This document shows, piece by piece, positions 1-5,097 of a DNA stretch of 6,782 nucleotides. A program made the translations under genes and the position numbers. The notes beneath the pieces were generated by a model, which saw only the letters and a program-made list of their open reading frames with translations, was not told the origin of the DNA and did not search any database. Origin of the DNA: Sulfurovum sp. (GTDB lineage: Bacteria > Campylobacterota > Campylobacteria > Campylobacterales > Sulfurovaceae); contig WGDG01000211.1 in NCBI GenBank assembly GCA_015493425.1, positions 1-6,782 of the forward strand, in the 5' to 3' direction. Each line of letters opens with the position of its first letter. The stretch's first letter is position 1.

Positions 1-720
1 CGTTTTGAGATCGTGCTGCACAATGTAGAAAAAAAAGATGCAAAATTTTTCAATACAACTGCAACAATGATGCAGAAAAAAGGGATTCCAAACTACTACG
101 GATATCAGCGTTTCGGAGAAGATGCCAAAAGTTATGAGCAGGGAAAAGAGATCGCCCATTCAGGCAAACGCCTTAAAGGCAGCCGTGAAAAACTGCTGGT
201 AGCGGCATATCAGAGTTATCTTTTCAACCGCTGGCTCACATCACGGGTAAAACTTTCGGCTGTCATTGCCGCTGAAAGCGTAGACAAGGCTTCCAAAACA
301 CTCAACTATCCCCAGCCACTTGTAGAAGCGTTAACAAAACAGCCCCAGTTTTTCAAACTTTTTCTCGGCGATGTCATCATGCCTTATCCGCATGGAAAAC
401 TGACGTTTATCAACGATATGCTTCATGCATCCGGCCTTTTTTCTTCAGGCAAGATCTCTCCTACAGGACTTTTATGCGGTGACAGGGCTATGCGGTCACG
501 AAGTGATGCAAGACACCTTGAAGAACCGTTCGATGATGACGAATTGAGAGCATTACGGGGAGACAGGCGTTTTGCATGGATATGGCCAAAAGAGGTTGAG
601 ACAAGCTATGATGAAGACAAAAAGATACTGCGCGTAGGATTCTTCCTTCCCAAAGGTGCCTATGCAACGACTTTCCTCGAAGAGATAGGAAAGTTTCCGC
701 TGCATCGCAGCCGCCTGTAG
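1..720 (+). CDS. truD: tRNA pseudouridine(13) synthase TruD, 5'-truncated by the window edge
   Basis: TruD converts uridine 13 of certain tRNAs to pseudouridine in the cytoplasm. The frame is open from base 1 to the TAG at 718-720, about 239 residues, against roughly 350-370 for the family, so the N-terminal third lies outside. The GTG at 13 is internal and not the start. The family signature GIPNYYGYQRFG is visible about 30 residues in. A middle segment with PTGLLCGDRAM matches the TruD insertion region. The ending, with WIWPKEVE and FFLPKGAYATTFLEEI, is the conserved C-terminal strand and helix (E. coli: LSWNWW and FWLPAGSFATSVVREL). The catalytic aspartate should lie upstream and cannot be checked. 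The gene is convergent with the next one, with a single base between the stop codons. The family assignment is firm. Confidence 0.93.
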   Translation, partial: RFEIVLHNVEKKDAKFFNTTATMMQKKGIPNYYGYQRFGEDAKSYEQGKEIAHSGKRLKGSREKLLVAAYQSYLFNRWLTSRVKLSAVIAAESVDKASKTLNYPQPLVEALTKQPQFFKLFLGDVIMPYPHGKLTFINDMLHASGLFSSGKISPTGLLCGDRAMRSRSDARHLEEPFDDDELRALRGDRRFAWIWPKEVETSYDEDKKILRVGFFLPKGAYATTFLEEIGKFPLHRSRL

Positions 721-721
721 G

Positions 722-895
722 CTACTTATTTTCTTTCTTCCTTGGAATGAATTTTCCACACCCTTTTTTCGGTGTACCCCCAAACGTTTTAACCGATGCT
801 GCCGTTTTATTCATATAGATCTCTTTGCGGTGGCAATTTGGGCCTTCTACGCATTCCATATTGTCACATCCGACATTTTCCGGTACTTGTGCCAT
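722..895 (-). CDS. Small cysteine-containing protein of unknown function (57 aa)
   Basis: I do not recognise this family. The frame could be extended to a GTG at 934. I chose the ATG at 893-895 because AAGGA sits six bases upstream (902-906), and because the GTG lies inside the promoter dyad. The product is soluble, basic at its C-terminus (ending IPRKKENK), and has no signal peptide or membrane segment. Cysteines are at 10, 15, 21 and 46 with a histidine at 22, arranged C-x4-C-x5-C-H and later GCG. This could bind a metal such as zinc or act in thiol chemistry, but that is inference only. It converges on truD (stops TAG and CTA separated by one G) and diverges from eptA. Its promoter shares a 14-bp dyad with that of the DUF2892 gene at the right edge. 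A clear ribosome binding site and promoter support a real gene. Confidence 0.68.
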   Translation of the reverse strand: MAQVPENVGCDNMECVEGPNCHRKEIYMNKTAASVKTFGGTPKKGCGKFIPRKKENK

Positions 896-920
896 TTGTT
901 TTCCTTTTCTTTTTAATAGT

Positions 921-954
921 GTGAAACTATACACAAAAAAAGTTAAAGCGTAAA
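921..954 (-). promoter_or_regulatory. Promoter of the small Cys protein with an overlapping dyad (site A)
   Basis: Reading the minus strand, TATAGT (926-931) is a -10 box preceded by TGTG and a T-run. TTTACG (949-954) matches four of six -35 positions at a 17-base spacing. Transcription would start near 919, giving a leader of about 24 bases before the ATG at 895. On the plus strand, 921-934 reads GTGAAACTATACAC, an imperfect inverted repeat (arms GTGAA and TACAC, centre ACTA). It matches site B near 6759 at 13 of 14 bases. The dyad covers the -10 box, as a repressor operator would, but no regulator is seen. Confidence 0.5.
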
Positions 955-964
955 CCCATTAGGG

Positions 965-2596
965 TTGTTTTGCTATGATTTCCAAAACAAAACACAAAAA
1001 GGCTACGTCATAAAACCTTTTACACAAACCCGGCTCATTATCATCGTCTCCCTCTTTTTTGTAGTTGTCGACAACTATACCTTTTTTAAAAATGTACTGA
1101 AAGTCTATCCTTTTGCAGAAAATGCCGGATTTGTCCTTTCGCTTGCCGTGGTACTCTTTGCCGTAACCGTACTTTTCTTCACACTTTTCAGTTCCCGGTG
1201 GACTACGAAACCGCTGTTGATCATTGCCCTGCTCGTCTCGTCACTGACCAACTATTTCATGAACACATACCATGTCATCATTGACGACAGCATGATCCGA
1301 AACGCCATCCAGACAAACTTTTCCGAATCAAGCGATCTTCTTACCTTCAAACTCGTGCTCTACTTTGTCTTCCTCGGTCTGCTGCCTGCCTACTGGGTCT
1401 ACCGTACCAATGTAGTTTACCGAAGCTGGAAAAGCGAACTCTGGGTCAAAACAAAGACCATTCTGCTGACACTCATTATCATCACAGCATCACTCTTTAC
1501 CTACAGCAAATACTATACTTCTTTCTTCCGTGAACACAAACCGCTGCGCTTCAGTATCAATCCGCTTTACTGGATCTTCAGCAGTGGAAAGTATGTTTAT
1601 CTGACCTACAACAGCGGCCCCCTTGTGCTCAAACCTATCGGTACCGATGCCACGATTCCCGAACACAAAGGCCCTCACAAACTGGTTATTATGGTTGTCG
1701 GTGAAGCGGCACGTGCCGACCACTTCTCTCTCAACGGCTACCCCAAAGAGACCAATCCGAAACTCAAAGAGGAAAATATCATTGATCTTTCCAATACCTA
1801 CTCCTGCGGTACTGCAACAGCAGAATCGGTTCCCTGCATGTTCTCAGTTTACCCCAGAAGCGAATATACCTATAAAAAAGGGATCCGTACTGAAAACGTA
1901 CTTGATGTCCTTAAACATACCGGCAAAGTTGCCATGCTGTGGCGTGACAACAACTCCGACTCCAAAGGGGTAGCATTGCGTATTCCGTATGAGAACTACA
2001 AAACACCGGCACACAATACCGTCTGTACAGAAGGGGAGTGCCGTGATGTCGGTATGCTCGTGGGACTGGACACCTTCATTGCACAACATCCGGACAAAGA
2101 CATTCTTATTATCCTGCACCAGATGGGCAATCACGGACCGGCCTACTACAAACGCTACCCAAAAGCCTATGAGAAGTTCAAACCTGCGTGCAAAACAAAC
2201 CAGCTCGAGTCATGCAGCCGCGAAGCCATTACCAACGCCTATGACAACGCCCTGCGCTACACCGATACATTTCTTGCCAAAACCATTGACTTTCTGAAAA
2301 AATACGACAAAAAATATCAGACAGCCATGCTCTACATGTCCGACCACGGAGAAAGTCTGGGAGAAAACGGCATTTACCTGCATGGTCTGCCCTACTTTAT
2401 GGCACCCGACGCACAAAGACACATCGGTGCCCTTTTCTGGTTTGGCCCATCACTTGAAAAAAATGCAAGTGTCCAGTCACTGAAAAAACATAAAGATGCC
2501 CACTACTCCCAGGACAATCTTTTTCACACCCTGCTTGGGCTTTTCAATGTACAGACAAAAGTGTATGATAAAAAGTTGGATATGTTGGCTCAGTAA
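965..2596 (+). CDS. eptA: Lipid A phosphoethanolamine transferase, EptA/MCR family
   Basis: This inner-membrane enzyme transfers phosphoethanolamine from phosphatidylethanolamine to lipid A, which lowers surface negative charge and polymyxin binding. In Campylobacter the homologue also modifies other surface targets. Five hydrophobic helices (about 22-38, 52-76, 82-98, 126-146 and 163-180) precede a periplasmic sulfatase-fold domain. Zinc-site residues are visible: E247 in VGEAARAD, nucleophile T285 in CGTATAESVPC, D460 and H461 in SDHGESLGENG, plus H390 (GNHGP) and H473 (YLHG). Cysteine pairs 281/291, 354/359 and 409/417 match the family disulfides. Length (543 aa) is normal. The start is uncertain. 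The only canonical in-frame start before the first helix is the TTG at 965, but AGGG abuts it with no spacing. AAAAAGG lies seven bases before an in-frame ATA (codon 16, 1010-1012), which would give a natural N-terminus (Met/Ile-KPFTQTRL). Numbering here is from 965. Function is firm. Confidence 0.93.
   Translation: MFCYDFQNKTQKGYVIKPFTQTRLIIIVSLFFVVVDNYTFFKNVLKVYPFAENAGFVLSLAVVLFAVTVLFFTLFSSRWTTKPLLIIALLVSSLTNYFMNTYHVIIDDSMIRNAIQTNFSESSDLLTFKLVLYFVFLGLLPAYWVYRTNVVYRSWKSELWVKTKTILLTLIIITASLFTYSKYYTSFFREHKPLRFSINPLYWIFSSGKYVYLTYNSGPLVLKPIGTDATIPEHKGPHKLVIMVVGEAARADHFSLNGYPKETNPKLKEENIIDLSNTYSCGTATAESVPCMFSVYPRSEYTYKKGIRTENVLDVLKHTGKVAMLWRDNNSDSKGVALRIPYENYKTPAHNTVCTEGECRDVGMLVGLDTFIAQHPDKDILIILHQMGNHGPAYYKRYPKAYEKFKPACKTNQLESCSREAITNAYDNALRYTDTFLAKTIDFLKKYDKKYQTAMLYMSDHGESLGENGIYLHGLPYFMAPDAQRHIGALFWFGPSLEKNASVQSLKKHKDAHYSQDNLFHTLLGLFNVQTKVYDKKLDMLAQ
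971..979 (+). promoter_or_regulatory. Candidate eptA promoter (extended -10)
   Basis: TGCTATGAT is an extended -10 element (TGn followed by TATGAT, five of six matches). The hexamer 17 bases upstream (TAAACC, 951-956) is a poor -35, which is common in Campylobacterota, and it overlaps the divergent promoter's -35. Transcription would start near 985-987, giving an A-rich leader with AAAAAGG at 996-1002. If this is right, both the TTG at 965 and the ATG at 975 lie outside the message. Confidence 0.45.
996..1012 (+). promoter_or_regulatory. Ribosome binding site pointing at a non-canonical ATA start of eptA
   Basis: AAAAAGG (996-1002) is a good Shine-Dalgarno sequence, but the codon at the expected distance is ATA (1010-1012), in frame with eptA. 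The ATA overlaps the TAA stop (1011-1013) of a 12-codon frame opened by the ATG at 975. Initiation at ATA would start the protein immediately before the first membrane helix, as in other EptA proteins. The next in-frame ATG is codon 100, far inside the membrane domain. Confidence 0.4.
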
Positions 2597-3952
2597 TTAT
2601 TTGCGCTTTTTCGTACGACTGGCTGTACGATCACTTTTTTTGGAAGCATCCAAAATCTTAAATCCGTCACGCTTGGTTGTCTTGCGCTTTTTCCCCTTTT
2701 TGTTAATTGGAGAGACTGCGCCCTTTTTACCATCTGGTTTAGGCGTTCGTCTGCGGCGCTGTGGAGGCTGCATAAGATAGCCTCTTGACTTAACATCTTT
2801 GGGAGCATAGTCCGGTAGAATCACCTCTTTGATCTTGCTGCCAAGCACTTTTTGCAGATCTTTGAGCTGTTCTATTTCGTCGGGACTTACCAGCGTCATG
2901 GCAATTCCCTCTTTCCCCGCTCTGCCTGTCCGGCCTACCCGGTGAATAAAGTCATGTTTGACATGGGGAATATCATAGTTAATCACTACATCAAGGTCAG
3001 ATATATCCAGCCCCCTTGCGGCAATATCGGTTGCTACAAGAATCTGATACGCACCTTCTCTAAACGCACGCAGCGATTTTTTACGCTCCTGATGCATCCG
3101 CTCGCCATGAAGTATACCTACCTTGTAGTCCCACGCTCTAAGTGCCTCCGCCACACCGTCAGCCAACTCTTTTTTACGTACGAAAACCAGTACCTTCTTA
3201 AGGTTATGGGAGGAGATCAGCCAGGCAAGCAAAGCACTCTTTTTGCTTTTTACCACAGGGTAAAGCATCTGTGTAACAGTGTCTGCAATTTTACCGGGAG
3301 GATCCAGTTCAATGCGCCGCAGTGATTGAATATGGCTTTTTGCCAGTTTAACCACCCTTGGTGTAATCGTTGCTGAGACAATCACCTTTTGCGAACGCTC
3401 CGTCATCATGGCAAATATCTTTTCAAGATAACTGACAAACCCCATGTCGAACATCATATCGGCTTCATCCACAACCAGGTGCTTGAGTGCTTTCACATCG
3501 ATATGACGCGCTTCAATATGTTCAAGTGCACGTTGGGGTGTGGCAATCACCACATCCACACCCTGCTCCAGTTTTTTGCTCTCTTCATTCCGCTTGCCAC
3601 CGCCCTGAAGCAGCACACTGCGAAACCCCAGTTTGCGGACAAAAGGCATACTGACTTCATAAATCTGCTGTGCCAGTTCTTTCGTAGGAGAGAGGATGAA
3701 AAGTTTTGGGTAGTGGTTAGTTACAGGCAATGCATCAGGGTTCATCAACTGCAGGGCAGGCAGCAGAAATGCCAGTGTCTTCCCACTGCCTGTCTGTGCA
3801 GATGCAATGGCATTTGCACCGGAAAGCAGGACAGGTATAAGCCGTTGCTGTACAGGGGTAGGCTTTTCGTAGTCCTGTGCTTCCAGAACTTCTAACAGTG
3901 CTGTGTTAAGCTTCAGGCCGCCAAAGCCCCGATGGGCATTCTTCTTTTCCAC
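2597..3952 (-). CDS. DEAD-box ATP-dependent RNA helicase, RhlE-like
   Basis: This cytoplasmic helicase unwinds or remodels RNA using ATP, typically in ribosome assembly or RNA decay. It starts at a GTG (3950-3952) behind AAGAAGGGAAG; 451 aa. Motifs appear in order: Q motif (F10, PTPVQ 31-35), I AQTGSGKT 52-59, Ia PTKELA 89-94, GG 117-118, Ib TPQR 138-141, II DEAD 162-165, III SAT 193-195, IV VLVFVRK around 254-260, V ATDIAARGLDI 307-317, and VI HRVGRTGRAG 337-346. Both RecA-like domains are therefore complete. Motif Ib usually reads TPGR; here a glutamine replaces the glycine. From about residue 399 to the end is a disordered, Lys/Arg-rich tail, likely for RNA binding. The last codons carry the candidate eptA terminator. 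Its stop and that of eptA form the palindrome TAATTA. RhlE, rather than another DEAD subfamily, is a judgement from overall layout. Confidence 0.92.
   Translation of the reverse strand: MEKKNAHRGFGGLKLNTALLEVLEAQDYEKPTPVQQRLIPVLLSGANAIASAQTGSGKTLAFLLPALQLMNPDALPVTNHYPKLFILSPTKELAQQIYEVSMPFVRKLGFRSVLLQGGGKRNEESKKLEQGVDVVIATPQRALEHIEARHIDVKALKHLVVDEADMMFDMGFVSYLEKIFAMMTERSQKVIVSATITPRVVKLAKSHIQSLRRIELDPPGKIADTVTQMLYPVVKSKKSALLAWLISSHNLKKVLVFVRKKELADGVAEALRAWDYKVGILHGERMHQERKKSLRAFREGAYQILVATDIAARGLDISDLDVVINYDIPHVKHDFIHRVGRTGRAGKEGIAMTLVSPDEIEQLKDLQKVLGSKIKEVILPDYAPKDVKSRGYLMQPPQRRRRTPKPDGKKGAVSPINKKGKKRKTTKRDGFKILDASKKSDRTASRTKKRK
2611..2641 (+). terminator. Probable intrinsic terminator of eptA, inside the convergent helicase gene
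   Basis: TCGTAC (2611-2616) and GTACGA (2625-2630) form a perfect six-base-pair stem with an eight-base loop that can be shortened by one G-U pair. Seven T residues follow at 2635-2641. The structure lies 15 bases after the eptA stop and works only in the plus direction: on the minus strand the stem is followed by A residues. The same bases encode part of the helicase basic tail (around SDRTASRT). The four-base gap between stem and T-run and the modest GC content keep this tentative. Confidence 0.48.
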
Positions 3953-3980
3953 ACGCTTCCCTTCTTAATAGCATTCATAT

Positions 3981-3986
3981 ATTTTA
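3981..3986 (-). promoter_or_regulatory. Tentative helicase promoter -10
   Basis: The 75 bases between the CNNM stop and the helicase start read, on the minus strand, TAAAAT (3981-3986) followed by TATATG, about 28 bases before the GTG. This is the best -10 candidate in an AT-rich stretch, with no convincing -35. I see no strong terminator for the mgtE-CNNM transcript in this gap, so read-through into the helicase is also possible. Confidence 0.3.
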
Positions 3987-4027
3987 GCTGAACTGGAGTT
4001 ACAAACCCAAACGGGAAAAGTCCTCTC

Positions 4028-5080
4028 TTAGTGCAGATTGAGGTCTTTCTCCTGACGTTTACGCTGCAGACGCATCTTCAGCTTGGCAAGTTCACGCATA
4101 TCCACATGCGCATCACTCTCATCGACAATCTCGACACCGAGAATTGTTTCAACACAGTCTTCGAGCGTGACAATCCCCTCTACCTGGTCGTACTTGTCCA
4201 ATACCAGGAACATATGCTCTTTCTTCTCAATAAAAAGATCAAGTGCCCAGGAAACAGGTACCTGCTCATTGATACGGTAAATATCTTTTTGAATACTTTT
4301 AAGCTCTACACTGTCATCTTTGAGTGCCTGGGCAAAGAGCTGTTTGGTAAGAATCATCCCTGTGATATTTTCAATATTGCCTTCAAACACAGGAATACGG
4401 GAATATTTGAAAATATCTGCCTCATTCTTGACAATATCGGCAATCGTACGATTTCCCTCAAGAGCAAATACAACACTTCTCGGTGTCAGAATATCCTGCA
4501 CCTTTATATCATCAAGTCTGAGGATATTTTCAATAATGTCCGATTCCTGTTCGTCAAGTACCCCTTCATCTTCACTCAGAAGTGCACTCTCAAGCAACTC
4601 TTCCTTACTCAGACTGTGTCCTTCATCACCTTTTTTAATACGGTTGGTTACAAACAAGGTCATGATAATGATTGGATAGGTGAACCAGATGAAGAAACGG
4701 ATAATGTAAGCTGCCACAGGTGCAAGCTGCTTCCAGAATGTTGCACCAATCGTTTTTGGAATAATTTCTCCAAAAAAGAGGATGGCAAACGTCAAGACAG
4801 CAGAGACCCAGAAGAGTGCTCCTGAGCCAAACACGCGCTCAGCCTGCGCACCTACCGCTGCAGCACCAACTGTATTGGCGACCGTATTCAAAATAAGAAT
4901 TGAAGCAATCGACTTATTGATATTCTGCTTATGCTGTTTTAGCAGCAACCCCGCTTTCGGCTTCTCTTTTTCCATTACCGAAATGAATGGCATCGTCACA
5001 GAAAGCAACACAGATTCAAGTACAGAACAGACGAAGGAGACAATAACCGCTCCCAGAAAATAGATGACTAACAAGTCCAT
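4028..5080 (-). CDS. CNNM/CorC-family membrane protein (DUF21 plus CBS pair)
   Basis: Members of this family are inner-membrane proteins linked to Mg2+ (and Co2+) export; prokaryotic CorC has been described as a Na+-driven Mg2+ exporter. I take the ATG at 5078-5080 (350 aa). A TTG at 5092 is in frame but abuts the GGA of the ribosome binding site, and the protein from the ATG begins with the usual MDLLVIYFLGA. The DUF21 domain (about 1-150) has membrane segments near 1-28, 58-78, 86-106 and 121-145, with the conserved ILNTVANTVGAAAVG (62-76) and GEIIPKTIGA (104-113). A CBS pair follows (about 195-250 and 265-318), including YSRIPVFEG and the closing VTLEDCVETILGVEIVDESD. It ends in a short basic helix and lacks the extra C-terminal CorC_HlyC domain of longer relatives. 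AAAAGGA runs out of the mgtE stop codon and lies 12 bases before the ATG, so the two genes are almost certainly cotranscribed. Older annotations often say 'hemolysin'; nothing here supports that activity. Confidence 0.9.
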   Translation of the reverse strand: MDLLVIYFLGAVIVSFVCSVLESVLLSVTMPFISVMEKEKPKAGLLLKQHKQNINKSIASILILNTVANTVGAAAVGAQAERVFGSGALFWVSAVLTFAILFFGEIIPKTIGATFWKQLAPVAAYIIRFFIWFTYPIIIMTLFVTNRIKKGDEGHSLSKEELLESALLSEDEGVLDEQESDIIENILRLDDIKVQDILTPRSVVFALEGNRTIADIVKNEADIFKYSRIPVFEGNIENITGMILTKQLFAQALKDDSVELKSIQKDIYRINEQVPVSWALDLFIEKKEHMFLVLDKYDQVEGIVTLEDCVETILGVEIVDESDAHVDMRELAKLKMRLQRKRQEKDLNLH

Positions 5081-5097
5081 GATATTTAACAATCCTT

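Noticed and set aside
757..775. ACACC/GGTGT stem around a T-run after truD as its terminator
   Set aside because: The T-run is in the loop rather than after the stem, and the bases are coding sequence of the small Cys protein.
722..934. Longer 70-residue form of the small Cys protein starting at GTG 934
   Set aside because: The GTG is inside the promoter -10/dyad region and lacks a ribosome binding site, whereas the ATG at 895 has AAGGA at ideal spacing.
2852..3895. Plus-strand open frames of 157 and 168 codons opposite the helicase
   Set aside because: They lie wholly antisense to a helicase with all its motifs intact. Their translations are His/Cys-rich low-sense peptides without ribosome binding sites.
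4006..4015. CCCAAACGGG after the CNNM gene as a terminator
   Set aside because: On the minus strand it is a three-base-pair stem followed by only TTTG; too weak to call.
4031..4825. Long plus-strand open frame (264 codons) opposite the CNNM gene
   Set aside because: It is the antisense shadow of a clearly conserved DUF21-CBS gene. Its translation has no recognisable family or membrane layout, and it begins within the last codons of the real gene.
4028..5080. Hemolysin function for the DUF21-CBS protein
   Set aside because: The name is a legacy label; all visible domains are those of the CNNM/CorC ion-transport family, and no toxin feature is present.
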